From CABMKH01 sp040797625 (GTDB taxonomy: Bacteria > Bacillota > Clostridia > Tissierellales > Tissierellaceae), in the NCBI GenBank assembly GCA_052067355.1, contig JBQHQH010000002.1, positions 124,001 to 188,000 of the forward strand: 64,000 nt of DNA. The letters run 5' to 3'. The notes beneath the pieces were generated by a model that saw only the letters and a list, made by a program, of their open reading frames with translations, searched no databases and had not been told where the DNA came from. Both the position numbers and the translations under genes were made by a program. This document shows, piece after piece, positions 26,107-36,191 of the stretch (the first letter of the stretch is position 1; each line of letters opens with the position of its first letter).

Positions 26107-27789
26107 TCAATATCTCCACTGATTTAGAGTATATATCATATAAGCTATTTCAGCTCTTGTAATTCTATTATCAATACTATTATAGCTCTTGGACCTTATC
26201 TGTTTACCATATAATATATTTGCAGATATATGATGCCACTTAAAATTCTCATCTTTTAAAACATACGCCATCATATTTTCTATATCCCCATAGGTCATAT
26301 ATGCATTGTCCTTCAGACCTATTTTATCCTGAGTAATCATATTATCTATAAAACTCTTTCCATATACTCGCCTTAGTATTTCAATAAATTCCATAGACGT
26401 AATGCCTTCATCTGGCCTGAATCTTCCATCCTTATATGGTGACATAATATCTCTTCTTACTAAAGTGTCTATTTCATCTTTTGCCCAATGATAGTAGATA
26501 TCTGTCAAAGGTTTAAACTGTTTTTCCACAAATAGACAATATATATTTTTATCTGATATCAGTGTTTCAGGCTTTATATTTGTAATTATCCTATTGTCTT
26601 TAATATGGGAACTTAAATATATCCATCTTCCATCTATAAGCTTATAGATGCCTCCATTTTCTCTTCCATAATATTCAAAGGATAGTGCTATTGTCTTATT
26701 TTTATCCAATATATAACTGGAATTTGATATCTGTATATCATAGACTCCCGAAGCCTTTATATATCTTGTAGTATCTATCTCATAGGCTTCATCATGTAAA
26801 TTTTCAATACTTAAAAATACATTGTCATAATAAGTACCACTTTCTATATTAACTAATAGAACATTGTCTAAACTAGCTAACTTTCCCCCACTCATAGGGA
26901 TTATATCTACAGATGTTCTCTTCAATATATCTTCCTTTATGAGATTTCTATAGTTATCATTATATCCATTAGTAAACCCTTCATTATATCCTGAAATAAA
27001 AGCACTTTTATAGCTTTCAGATTGATGCCCTAGATTATTGTATTGATTTAAAATATCTAAATTAGCAATGTCTTCAATCCTTTTATTGTCAAATCTCCCA
27101 TATATGTAGTCCCTATTTGCTATTATCTTTCCTCTATTTAAACCTGCTAATTCTCCATGTTTATAAGCTTCATTTTTTTCTCCTATCAAAGTATCTATAT
27201 TAGCCTTTCTAAAGGAGTTCTTATATACCTTTTCATACTCCTTTTTAAACCCAATTAAAAATCCTTCTTTATATTTTTTAGAATCCCTATTTAAAAAGTA
27301 TCTTCTTATAATTTCATTATCTGTAAGTTTGTTTCTATTGTAATTATTATTTCTATTGATAAAATAGTCATCTGCCCCATCCATATTTCCCAATTGAGAA
27401 GTTGCTATTTTACCATCATATACTCCTGATTCAAGATCATCTCCATAATAAATCAAGTTGTTATCCTCATAGGCATCTTTATATGCAACATTAAATCCAT
27501 CAATATATCCTAGATAAAACTCTTCTATATAATCACTATCTTTATTTTTTAACTCATCTCTATATTTGGATAATACTGACTCTTTTCTTGGCAATATGAC
27601 CTTAAAATAGGACTTGGAATTTATATATCTAGCATTTAGCCCTTCTATATATCCATCTAAATAGCCGAAAAATTCCCCTTCTTCTCTAGCTATTTCTTCT
27701 AAGTAATGAGACTTTTCGGCAAAAGATTCGTCTATACTTATGGCTATTAAAATTGCCAATAGAATAAATATAGTCAACTGTTTCTTCAT
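26107..27789 (-). CDS. SLH-domain surface protein with Gly/Tyr-rich repeats inside the pilus operon
   Basis: 560 residues with a signal peptide (about 5-24). The first half contains at least five irregular copies of a helical pattern with spaced Gly and aromatic residues (GYLDGYIEGLN, GYIDGFNVAY, GFLIGFKKEY, GYNEGFTNGYND). The C-terminal third has an S-layer homology domain (HWAKDEIDTLVRR, DIMSPYKDGRFRPDEGITSMEFIEILR) and a second partial copy (RITRAEIAYMIYTL). SLH domains bind pyruvylated wall polymer, so this protein could anchor or guide the pilus through the wall (inference). No homologue of defined function is recognised. Confidence 0.75.
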   Translation of the reverse strand: MKKQLTIFILLAILIAISIDESFAEKSHYLEEIAREEGEFFGYLDGYIEGLNARYINSKSYFKVILPRKESVLSKYRDELKNKDSDYIEEFYLGYIDGFNVAYKDAYEDNNLIYYGDDLESGVYDGKIATSQLGNMDGADDYFINRNNNYNRNKLTDNEIIRRYFLNRDSKKYKEGFLIGFKKEYEKVYKNSFRKANIDTLIGEKNEAYKHGELAGLNRGKIIANRDYIYGRFDNKRIEDIANLDILNQYNNLGHQSESYKSAFISGYNEGFTNGYNDNYRNLIKEDILKRTSVDIIPMSGGKLASLDNVLLVNIESGTYYDNVFLSIENLHDEAYEIDTTRYIKASGVYDIQISNSSYILDKNKTIALSFEYYGRENGGIYKLIDGRWIYLSSHIKDNRIITNIKPETLISDKNIYCLFVEKQFKPLTDIYYHWAKDEIDTLVRRDIMSPYKDGRFRPDEGITSMEFIEILRRVYGKSFIDNMITQDKIGLKDNAYMTYGDIENMMAYVLKDENFKWHHISANILYGKQIRSKSYNSIDNRITRAEIAYMIYTLNQWRY

Positions 27790-27802
27790 ATTCTCATCCC
27801 CA

Positions 27803-29209
27803 TCAATATCTCTTAAAAACTAAAACTCGGCCTTCATATAGCATGTCCTCTGAATATATATCATTTAATCTTATCAGTTCATCCCCATATGTCTTTGTTC
27901 CGTAGATCTTCTCAGATATCTTATCTATTGTATCTCCAGTCTGAACTATATAAAAACCATTGAGTGAATCATAGGTATTATTAGGATAGCAGACCTCCAA
28001 TTTGTCCATTAGTATTACTCCAAAATCTTCTACTGCTTTAGGAACTTGATAAAATATCTTATCTAACTTTAAAGGGTATGATTTAAGATCTTTAGGAAGC
28101 TCTTTCTTTAAATATGACCATCCTAACCAATCTATACCATTAGATATCTCAACATCCATATTTTCTCCTGATCTCTTTACAAATCTCATCCCTAATGTTC
28201 CAGGAAAATATCCATACGAATAGATCCATATACCTATATAATCTGGAGGGACTGTAAGCATAATATCCTTTGAAGATAGATCTATATAAACTCTATTTTC
28301 ATCCTCAAAGGCTAAGATATTGTATTCAAGTCTAAGAGACTTATTCCCTGATTTTGCCATAGAAAATGGAACTATACTCCCCTTTATTAAAGGGCTGGAT
28401 GGAATAAATTCATATTCATCATCTTCAAAATCGCATAATATCGCAGTTTTTTTATGACTATTTTCATCTGGAACATCTTCAACTACTTCTTCATTATCTA
28501 ATTTCATATCTTCCTCAACTTCTACTTCTAGCTTGTCTTCTTCATATTCATCGATAAATTCAAAAGGGGTCTTATTATAATTTTCTTCTAGAATATCTAA
28601 TGGAATCACATCTTGTCTATGTGATTCTATTGAATTATTCAGGCCATAGACCTTGAGATTCATATATCCTGTTAGTTCTTTAGAATCTCCCCTATCAAAA
28701 GATAACTTATCCACTATTATCTTCTTAGGGCTATTAGAAATAGACTTTACTACCCTTAGTATTCCATCATAAGTACTACGAAAGGGTATTAATATTTCTA
28801 TCTTCTCAACATCATTTTCTCCTTTTATCTCATTCTCCAGATTAGAAAAATTAAAATTCAAAAGTTGAAAATCTTCATTTTCAGTTAGATCCATTAAAAC
28901 GTAAAATATTTCTGAATAATTTAAAGGTGAAAAATAATTAGATCTTATCTTATTCATTTTCCCACCTAATGAACTTAGTTCCTCTTTTATACTATCTTCT
29001 CTTTCAAGTATCTCATTATACTCTGTAATCTTATTTCTATATTTCATTTTTTTATTCTGTAATATCTCTATTTCATCAATTTGAGGAAAAACTATAAACT
29101 TAAAAATTGTCCCTAATATTATAGTATACCCAAGTAATACGAGTAGAAATTTTTCATTTTTAGTCAAAGCTCTAAAAATAGATCCTATTTTCTTAACCCT
29201 CCCCCTCAT
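27803..29209 (-). CDS. pilO: PilO-like pilus assembly protein fused to a LysM domain
   Basis: 468 residues: N-terminal membrane helix (about 20-37), coiled coil (40-80) and PilO-like ferredoxin-fold region (to about 190), an acidic linker, a jelly-roll-like middle region (about 255-410), and a C-terminal LysM-type motif (GFYIVQTGDTIDKISEKIYG). Standard PilO is about 200 residues, so the extra 270 residues are a fusion. LysM would bind peptidoglycan. Overlaps pilN by 17 bases. Confidence 0.8.
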   Translation of the reverse strand: MRGRVKKIGSIFRALTKNEKFLLVLLGYTIILGTIFKFIVFPQIDEIEILQNKKMKYRNKITEYNEILEREDSIKEELSSLGGKMNKIRSNYFSPLNYSEIFYVLMDLTENEDFQLLNFNFSNLENEIKGENDVEKIEILIPFRSTYDGILRVVKSISNSPKKIIVDKLSFDRGDSKELTGYMNLKVYGLNNSIESHRQDVIPLDILEENYNKTPFEFIDEYEEDKLEVEVEEDMKLDNEEVVEDVPDENSHKKTAILCDFEDDEYEFIPSSPLIKGSIVPFSMAKSGNKSLRLEYNILAFEDENRVYIDLSSKDIMLTVPPDYIGIWIYSYGYFPGTLGMRFVKRSGENMDVEISNGIDWLGWSYLKKELPKDLKSYPLKLDKIFYQVPKAVEDFGVILMDKLEVCYPNNTYDSLNGFYIVQTGDTIDKISEKIYGTKTYGDELIRLNDIYSEDMLYEGRVLVFKRY

Positions 29210-29759
29210 TGACTAGCACTTCCTTTAAAGAAATAATCAGATTAAAATCATACAGACTTCCAGTCTGATCAACTCTGGAAATATATACTAGATTCACTCC
29301 ATCTATATTCTCTATTTCTCTACTAAATTGTACTATTTCCTTTTGTTCTTTGGAGACTCCATGGATAGATATCTCTCCTTGATAAAAGTCAATAGATTCT
29401 AGAAATGTATTTTCAGGTATTACAGATGTCATAAATTCTATTAAATCTATATCTAGAGCATCCTCATCTTCAATCATATTATGTGTGTCTATTAGTCTAC
29501 TAAGTTCATCTCTTAGATTATTTAAATTGTCTTTTTCCTTTTCTATTGATTTTAATCTATCTAATACACTAATATCTTCTATAGCTGACTCTATTTTATT
29601 TATTTCAGATTTTAATACTCTTATCTTTGTCTGATTTAATATTGTATATAGAATTGAAATAAAGATGAAAAACCCTACTAATGAATTCAAAATTACATAT
29701 ATATTTAATTTAAATTTTTTCTTTGAAATATAAGGTTCGAAGAAATTTATATCATTCAT
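29193..29759 (-). CDS. pilN: Type IV pilus assembly protein PilN
   Basis: 188 residues: short cytoplasmic N terminus NDINFFEPY (the PilN segment that docks on PilM), membrane helix (about 20-42), coiled coil and a ferredoxin-like periplasm-equivalent domain. Starts two bases after pilM ends. Confidence 0.88.
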   Translation of the reverse strand: MNDINFFEPYISKKKFKLNIYVILNSLVGFFIFISILYTILNQTKIRVLKSEINKIESAIEDISVLDRLKSIEKEKDNLNNLRDELSRLIDTHNMIEDEDALDIDLIEFMTSVIPENTFLESIDFYQGEISIHGVSKEQKEIVQFSREIENIDGVNLVYISRVDQTGSLYDFNLIISLKEVLVNEGEG

Positions 29760-29761
29760 AT

Positions 29762-30805
29762 CTACACCTCATTGTTTCGAATTAATCCACCTATGGCACT
29801 GGAGTATTTTGATAATTCTCCATTAAAGCATACACTATCAACAGACTTTAAAACTACAGCATCGATTCCAAAAAAGTTATAAAATATCTCTTCAATATCC
29901 TCTATATCAATAAATTTTCCATGTAGTAAAATTAAATCTATCTTATTATTAAGCTCTCTATTTATGTAGTACTTAGATACCATATCTATATCTTCTAATA
30001 TTCTTCTAAAATTATTTCTTATGATCTCATAAGCTTCTATATTTTCTTTCTCTATTTTAAATCCAGATTCTATTTCTTCTATAATTTCTTCACTACTCAT
30101 ATTGTATATATCTGTAACACCTTGAAACATATAATGGACTCCTTCATCTAGTGTCCTTGCAATCCTTATAAGACCATTATCTAAAAGAGTCAAAGCTATG
30201 CCTTCATAAGATAACTCCAAAGAGAGGATTGTCCTATTAATACATGGATAATTTGAATTTATACTACTACTATTTTTTATTAGTTTAGCAATTGTATTTC
30301 CTTGAAAATCTAATACTTTAGGTTTTAATCCAATAGAATTAAAGAGTGCTAAATGGGATTTAACAATGTTCCTAGGTATTCCTACAAGCAAAACTTTACT
30401 CTTCTCTATTCCCTCTTCCAATATATAATCCAACACTAAAAATTGTACTATATAGTCTTGAGGGTCAATTGGAATATATTCTTCAACCTGATAATTTAAC
30501 ATAGAATTTATTTCCTCTGGAGTGATTTTAGGTATTTTTATTTCTCTTGTAATTATCATAGAAGAATTTATCACTCCAATAACGTTTTTTGTAGAAATAT
30601 TATTTTCTTTCATAGTATTTTTTAATATATATATCATCTGTTCTAAATCTAAGATCACTCCATCTCTATATACATTATTAGGTATATCTACATGCCAATA
30701 TCTATATATCTTTATAGTTTTATTAGAATACTTCCCATCTAAGATTTTAATCTCCCTTGAGTTAAAATTTATAGATAATGATCTCTTATTTTGAAATAAC
30801 TTCAA
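29762..30805 (-). CDS. pilM: Type IV pilus assembly protein PilM
   Basis: 347 residues of FtsA/actin-like fold. NSSMIITREIKIPKITPEEI and YQVEEYIPIDPQDYI are PilM signatures. Cytoplasmic ring linking the motor to PilN. The start is a TTG at 30805 behind AGGGAG. Confidence 0.9.
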   Translation of the reverse strand: MKLFQNKRSLSINFNSREIKILDGKYSNKTIKIYRYWHVDIPNNVYRDGVILDLEQMIYILKNTMKENNISTKNVIGVINSSMIITREIKIPKITPEEINSMLNYQVEEYIPIDPQDYIVQFLVLDYILEEGIEKSKVLLVGIPRNIVKSHLALFNSIGLKPKVLDFQGNTIAKLIKNSSSINSNYPCINRTILSLELSYEGIALTLLDNGLIRIARTLDEGVHYMFQGVTDIYNMSSEEIIEEIESGFKIEKENIEAYEIIRNNFRRILEDIDMVSKYYINRELNNKIDLILLHGKFIDIEDIEEIFYNFFGIDAVVLKSVDSVCFNGELSKYSSAIGGLIRNNEV

Positions 30806-30833
30806 GCCTATCTCTCCCTACTTTGTAAATTAA

Positions 30834-31592
30834 TTATTTTATCATATGAATATACCAGTCTAAGATAAAAGAACCATAAAATAATACAATAAAGAAAGAT
30901 ATTATAATAAAAGGAGCAAAAGGTATAGGGTCTTTCTTAGTTTTTATCTTGAGATATAATAAAAACAAAGAGATAATTGCAGCTAAGACAAATGAAAAAA
31001 ATATATCTATCAATATGAATTCAATACCTAATATAAATCCCAATACTGATATTAATATTATATCTCCTTCACCCATACCATTTTTAGATATTAAGACTAT
31101 AGTTAAAAATAAAATACCTGCTAAGACTAGTCCTTTTAATCCCGCCAAAAATTCCATCATTATATGACTAGATGGATATCTCAATACCTTGTATATAACA
31201 GAAATAATAAAGACCATCACTGTTAGAGTATCTGGTATTATCATCTCTTTTAAATCTATAAATCCAATAATCAATAATATAGATGAGACAGTTGCATAGT
31301 ATATAAAATCAATAAGATAAATATAATTAGAATATAGGGCAACATATATTATTCCATTTAGAATTTCCACTACAGGATAGATCAATGAAATTTTATCTTT
31401 GCAATATCTACATCGACCAAATAAGATCAGATATGAGATTACAGGGATATTGTCATACCATCTAAGGATATGATTACACTTAGGACAATGAGATGGGGGA
31501 AAAATCAGACTTTTACCTTCTGGCATCCTATATATACATACATTTAAAAATGAACCTATTGACAATCCATATATAAACACCAATACCTTCAC
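30834..31592 (-). CDS. pilD: Prepilin peptidase PilD
   Basis: 252 residues. A24 aspartic peptidase with the Cys-tetrad (CPKCNHILRWYDNIP ... CRYCKD), catalytic Asp in GFIDLKEMIIPD and in GMGEGD, and about seven membrane helices. Cleaves and N-methylates prepilins. GTG start behind TGGAGG. Confidence 0.95.
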   Translation of the reverse strand: MKVLVFIYGLSIGSFLNVCIYRMPEGKSLIFPPSHCPKCNHILRWYDNIPVISYLILFGRCRYCKDKISLIYPVVEILNGIIYVALYSNYIYLIDFIYYATVSSILLIIGFIDLKEMIIPDTLTVMVFIISVIYKVLRYPSSHIMMEFLAGLKGLVLAGILFLTIVLISKNGMGEGDIILISVLGFILGIEFILIDIFFSFVLAAIISLFLLYLKIKTKKDPIPFAPFIIISFFIVLFYGSFILDWYIHMIK

Positions 31593-31625
31593 ATGTATCC
31601 TCCAATTATATCCATCAACAAATCA

Positions 31626-32096
31626 TTATTTAGATTTATCTTTAACTTTCACTTCACCGTCAGATGTCAATTCAAATTTAAACTTAGCATCCTTTATCTG
31701 ATATTTTGTATCACTTTCCAACTTATCTATAATAGCTGAAGCAACTTCATCATAACCTTCTATTGTTATTGACCTGTTTCCGGGTGCAATATTTTTTATC
31801 TCTTCAAATTTTAAAGAGGTCTTATCTTTCTCCTGAGGATTCTCAGCGTTGCTTATTGTAATACTTCCTGTCTCCCCTTCTTTCACATATATTTCTTCTG
31901 TTACATAGGATAATTTTATTATATTCTTTATTATCTCATTTAACTGTTCATCAGCTACTCTCTTGGTAGTATCTGTAAATCCGCTTAATTTAGGTACTGC
32001 CATAGATGCCAAGATGCTTAATATAGCAATCACCACTACCAATTCTACTAATGTAAAGCCTTCTCTATTCTTTTTCTTGGTTTTCCATTTTATCAT
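31626..32096 (-). CDS. pilA: Major prepilin PilA-like
   Basis: 156 residues with the perfect class III signal EGFTLVELVVVIAILSIL (Gly-Phe cleavage, Glu5). The best major-pilin candidate by length and strong SD (AAGGGGGG). Confidence 0.92.
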   Translation of the reverse strand: MIKWKTKKKNREGFTLVELVVVIAILSILASMAVPKLSGFTDTTKRVADEQLNEIIKNIIKLSYVTEEIYVKEGETGSITISNAENPQEKDKTSLKFEEIKNIAPGNRSITIEGYDEVASAIIDKLESDTKYQIKDAKFKFELTSDGEVKVKDKSK

Positions 32097-32132
32097 ATAT
32101 AACCCCCCTTATAATTTAGCAGTTTATTGTCA

Positions 32133-33332
32133 TTAAATAATATCTACCATATTAAAAATGGGTAAAACCATAGCTAGTACTATAAAACCTATAAATATAG
32201 ACATCAGTATTAAAAGCACTGGCTCAACTAGAGTAGTCAATCTTTGGAAATCTATCTCTAACTCAGTATCATAGAAATCTGCAGTTTTATGCAGCATATT
32301 ATCTAGAGAACCGGATACTTCTCCTACTCTTATCATAGAATGAACCATAGCTGGAAATAATCTCATATCTTCTACTACTTTAGACAATGAATAGCCCTTT
32401 CTGATATGCTCTTCAGCTTTTATAAGCTTGTCCTGTACATATACATTATTTAAAGCCTTTCCCACAATCTCTAGAGATTGTAGTAATGGTATTCCTGAAG
32501 ATATCAATATGCTAAAGGTTCTAGTAAACCTAGATGTTATCACCTTTATATATGTGATTCTAATAATAGGAACCCTAATTTTAAATCTGTCAATAAATTT
32601 TCTTCCACTATAGGTTTGTCTATAATACATAGTGCTAAATATCATAATTGTTAAAATCATAGATAAAATATGCCAATAGCTTATAAAACTAGTACCTATT
32701 TTTAAGAGCAATCTAGTGGGCCATGGTAAGATTATTCCATTATACTCAAATATCTCTATGAATATAGGGAATACTACAACTAATATAAAAGTCAATACAA
32801 GTATAGATATTCCCATAAGTATAGTGGGATAGATCAGAGAAGATTTTATTTTGTTTTCTAGTTTGTTCTCTTTTTCAAAATATATGGTCATCCTTTTAAG
32901 TACTGTATCTAAATTTCCACTCATCTCTCCGACCTCTACCATATTTATAAGTATTGGTGGAAAAACTTCTCTATGCCTGTCCATAGCTTTGGATATGGTA
33001 TAACCTTTTTGTATATCTTCAGACATAGATTTAAATATCCTCTTTAACACCTTATTTTTAGTTTGCAAGGCCAATATTTCAAGACACTCCAATATCTCGA
33101 TTCCTCCATCTACCATTGTGTGAAATTGTCTACAAAAAATAACTAGATCACTTCTTTTAACTTTCGAAAGAAACCTAGGTATCTTTAATCCTATATCTAC
33201 ATTCTCTTTAATAGATATTGGTAGCCATCTATTATTTCTAATCATCATCAAAACTTCTAATTCGCTATTTGCTTGAAATATTCCCTCTATAGATTCTCCA
33301 TTTTCAGAAATAGCTTTATATTTATACAGCAT
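32133..33332 (-). CDS. pilC: Type IV pilus inner membrane platform PilC
   Basis: 399 residues, two GspF domains (about 60-190 and 265-390), each with the FCRQF/FTRTF-type motif, and three membrane helices. Platform on which PilB and PilT act. Confidence 0.95.
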   Translation of the reverse strand: MLYKYKAISENGESIEGIFQANSELEVLMMIRNNRWLPISIKENVDIGLKIPRFLSKVKRSDLVIFCRQFHTMVDGGIEILECLEILALQTKNKVLKRIFKSMSEDIQKGYTISKAMDRHREVFPPILINMVEVGEMSGNLDTVLKRMTIYFEKENKLENKIKSSLIYPTILMGISILVLTFILVVVFPIFIEIFEYNGIILPWPTRLLLKIGTSFISYWHILSMILTIMIFSTMYYRQTYSGRKFIDRFKIRVPIIRITYIKVITSRFTRTFSILISSGIPLLQSLEIVGKALNNVYVQDKLIKAEEHIRKGYSLSKVVEDMRLFPAMVHSMIRVGEVSGSLDNMLHKTADFYDTELEIDFQRLTTLVEPVLLILMSIFIGFIVLAMVLPIFNMVDII

Positions 33333-33342
33333 TATATCCCTT

Positions 33343-34395
33343 CTATAAAATATACTTTCTTATCTGTTCTTTATTTATAGAGTAGTCTAAAGCTACATCC
33401 TTTGTAATATAACCATTTTTTAATAATTCCGCTATATGACTATCCATGGTCTGCATTCTATTGCTTTTTCCAGTCTGGATGCAAGTATCAATTTGATATA
33501 TTTTCCCATCCCGTATTAGATTTCTAATTGCAGGTGTAGCTACCATTACTTCATATGCTCCTATTCTACCATCTCCATTAGCTTTAGGCAGTAATTGTTG
33601 AGAAATTACGGCTTCAAGCACAGTAGATAGTTGCACACGAATTTGATCTTGTTGATACGGAGGAAATATATCTATTATCCTATCAATACTCTTAGATGCA
33701 CCAAGAGTGTGCAATGTAGAAATTACTAAGTGTCCAGTCTCTGCTGCAGTTAAAACTGTAGATATAGTCTCTAAGTCTCGCATCTCTCCCACTAAAATCA
33801 CATCTGGATCTTGCCTTAGCCCTGCTCTCAATCCAGTTTTAAAGTTTTTAGTATCCCTTCCTATCTCCCTCTGATTGATCAATGCCTTCTTATGCTTATG
33901 TATATATTCTATAGGATCTTCTAAAGTTAAAATATGGCAGCTTTTTTCCTCATTTATCATATCTATCATAGAAGCTAAGGTTGTAGACTTACCACTTCCA
34001 GCTGGTCCAGTTACTAGAATAAGTCCTCTTCTCAACCTAGTTAATTCTCTAACCACTATCGGTAATCCCAAAGATTCTGCCGATGGTATCTCCAAAGGGA
34101 TTATCCTTAAAACCATTCCATATCCTGTATTTTGTTTAAAAATATTTCCCCTATATCTTCTTAAATTAGGACTAGAATAAGCAAAATCTATTTCACCTTT
34201 TGAATCTAGTGTTTCCATTAACTCATCACCTATAATATCATATACTATAGATTTTATGTCTTCTGCCGATAAGATATAATCATCTATAGCTATCAACTCT
34301 CCATCTATTCTAAAGCTTACTGGCCTTCCTGATGCAATGTGAATATCTGAAGACTTTTTTTGTATTCCTAAGCCTATCAGTTCCAATAATTTCAT
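33343..34395 (-). CDS. pilT: Twitching motility retraction ATPase PilT
   Basis: 350 residues. Walker A GPAGSGKSTT, Asp box RDLETI, Walker B region DPDVILVGEMRD, His box, and PilT-specific AIRNLIRDGK near the C terminus. Retracts the pilus; its presence suggests twitching/gliding ability. Start behind AGGAGG. Confidence 0.96.
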   Translation of the reverse strand: MKLLELIGLGIQKKSSDIHIASGRPVSFRIDGELIAIDDYILSAEDIKSIVYDIIGDELMETLDSKGEIDFAYSSPNLRRYRGNIFKQNTGYGMVLRIIPLEIPSAESLGLPIVVRELTRLRRGLILVTGPAGSGKSTTLASMIDMINEEKSCHILTLEDPIEYIHKHKKALINQREIGRDTKNFKTGLRAGLRQDPDVILVGEMRDLETISTVLTAAETGHLVISTLHTLGASKSIDRIIDIFPPYQQDQIRVQLSTVLEAVISQQLLPKANGDGRIGAYEVMVATPAIRNLIRDGKIYQIDTCIQTGKSNRMQTMDSHIAELLKNGYITKDVALDYSINKEQIRKYIL

Positions 34396-34406
34396 CTATA
34401 ATCCTC

Positions 34407-35954
34407 CTATACTACTATAACCCCTGTCCTGATTATTTCATCAAAAGATGTAACTCCATTTAAGACTAGATCTATAGCTGAACTAAATAGTGTAGTCATA
34501 CCTTGTCCTTCTGAATATTTTCTTATTCTATCTACCCCTATATTTAAATCTATCATTTTCCTTAACTTCTCATCTATCTGCATGAGTTCATAAATAGCAG
34601 TTCTCCCTCTATATCCATTGTTACAAATATTACAGCCTACAGGTCTATAGAGAATTAATTTTTTATCTTGTGGTATATTAAGCACCTTTTTCTCCATATA
34701 ACTAGCTTCGTAAGACTTCTTACATGTATTGCACAGTACTTTAACTAATCTTTGAGATATAATGCCTATTAAAGCTGATGATAATAAATATGATTCTATT
34801 CCCATATCCATCAATCTTATAATTGTAGATGCTCCATCGTTAGTGTGAAGCGTTGAAAATACTAGATGACCCGTTATGGCAGTCCTTATGGCAATTTTAG
34901 CTGTCTCTTCATCTCTAATCTCACCTACCATTATTATATCTGGATCTTGTCGAAGTATAGCTCTTAGACCAGATGCAAAACTTATACCTGCCTTATTATT
35001 TACATGAACTTGATTTATTCCATCTATCTTATACTCTACCGGATCTTCTATGGTGATTATATTTTTTTCTATATGATTGAGTTCTCTTAAGATTGCATAT
35101 AGAGTAGTAGTCTTGCCACTTCCAGCTTGTCCGGTTACTAATATCATTCCATTTGGACTATTTAACATTTTATTTAAAATCATCATATCATCTTGACTAA
35201 ATCCCAAATTGTCTATATCAAAATTAAAACCATATTTATCTAGTAATCTTATAACTACTTTTTCTCCATGGACTGTAGGTAAAGTAGATATTCTCATATC
35301 TACCTCTCTACCATTAATAGTAGATTCTACTCTTCCATCTTGAGGTAGCCTACTTTCTGCTATATCCATCTTTCCCATTATCTTTATTCTAGTTAATAAT
35401 GGCAATAATATGTTTTTATTTAAACTTATAACTTCCTCTAAATCCCCATCTATTCTAAATCTAATTCTTATCTTATTTACATTAGGCTCTATATGTATAT
35501 CAGAAGCTCTATTTTTAATAGCTTCACTTATTATAAACTTTACTAGTCTGACTATAGGTGAAGAAGTCACATTAGTAGTCTCTTCTAATTCATTATCTAG
35601 TGATTTAGCAGAAGAAAAAATTTTGTTAAAATTTTCTAAGGCTTTTTCGGTAGATTCCCTGTTATAACATCTATTTATTAAATTTGTAATGTCTCTACTA
35701 GAAGATACCACAATATGTAAATCCATTTTGGTATATAATTTCACATCATCTATAGCAAATAAATTTAAAGGATCTGCTGTAGCAACTACTAACTTATCTT
35801 TCTTCATATCTATAGCTATAAGCTCATGTTTCTTTGCTAGATACTCAGGAATTAAAGTTACTACATCCATATTTACTTCATATTGTTCTAAATTTATCTG
35901 AGGAAATTTAGACAAATCTCTATATTCCGTATCATTTATTGTCCTCTTATTCAT
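34407..35954 (-). CDS. pilB: Type IV pilus extension ATPase PilB
   Basis: 515 residues. N-terminal GspE/MshE-type domain (about 20-110), Walker A GQAGSGKTTT, Walker B DPDIIMVGEIRDEET, and a zinc-binding tetracysteine (CNTC ... CNIC) before GYRGRTAIYELM. First gene of a 13-gene pilus operon. The ATG at 35954 has only a close AAAGGT site; an in-frame stop lies just upstream. A SigH-type promoter is at 36000-36028. Confidence 0.96.
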   Translation of the reverse strand: MNKRTINDTEYRDLSKFPQINLEQYEVNMDVVTLIPEYLAKKHELIAIDMKKDKLVVATADPLNLFAIDDVKLYTKMDLHIVVSSSRDITNLINRCYNRESTEKALENFNKIFSSAKSLDNELEETTNVTSSPIVRLVKFIISEAIKNRASDIHIEPNVNKIRIRFRIDGDLEEVISLNKNILLPLLTRIKIMGKMDIAESRLPQDGRVESTINGREVDMRISTLPTVHGEKVVIRLLDKYGFNFDIDNLGFSQDDMMILNKMLNSPNGMILVTGQAGSGKTTTLYAILRELNHIEKNIITIEDPVEYKIDGINQVHVNNKAGISFASGLRAILRQDPDIIMVGEIRDEETAKIAIRTAITGHLVFSTLHTNDGASTIIRLMDMGIESYLLSSALIGIISQRLVKVLCNTCKKSYEASYMEKKVLNIPQDKKLILYRPVGCNICNNGYRGRTAIYELMQIDEKLRKMIDLNIGVDRIRKYSEGQGMTTLFSSAIDLVLNGVTSFDEIIRTGVIVV

Positions 35955-35999
35955 TACCTTTATCTAACCCCTTATATTAAAATATCCACTTAATTCTTA

Positions 36000-36028
36000 A
36001 TATTCGACATTGATTTTTAAAATCCTTC
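36000..36028 (-). promoter_or_regulatory. SigH promoter with 0A box upstream of the type IV pilus operon
   Basis: Minus strand: GAAGGATTT (perfect RnAGGAwWW), 11-base spacer, GTCGAATAT (perfect RnnGAATww). TGTCGAA at 36003-36009 is a perfect 0A box. Same spacing and core elements as before spo0A. It points at pilB, about 45 bases from the start. Confidence 0.75.
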
Positions 36029-36097
36029 TTTTTTTGAATTTTTTATTTATTTATAATTTATTTAAGTTTTTATTATCAATTATGATAAGATTTTTTA

Positions 36098-36128
36098 TGA
36101 GTATCTAATGGATAGTTATTACATATTA
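36098..36128 (+). promoter_or_regulatory. Possible SigG/SigF-type promoter of the YhcN-like gene
   Basis: TGAGTA, 18 bases, CATATTA resembles the SigG pattern (TGAATA/CATACTA). Matches are imperfect in the -35. Confidence 0.35.
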
Positions 36129-36191
36129 ATTAAAAATTAGCCCAAATAAAAATAATTTTATGTGTAAGACTATTTATAGGAGGTGGATAAT

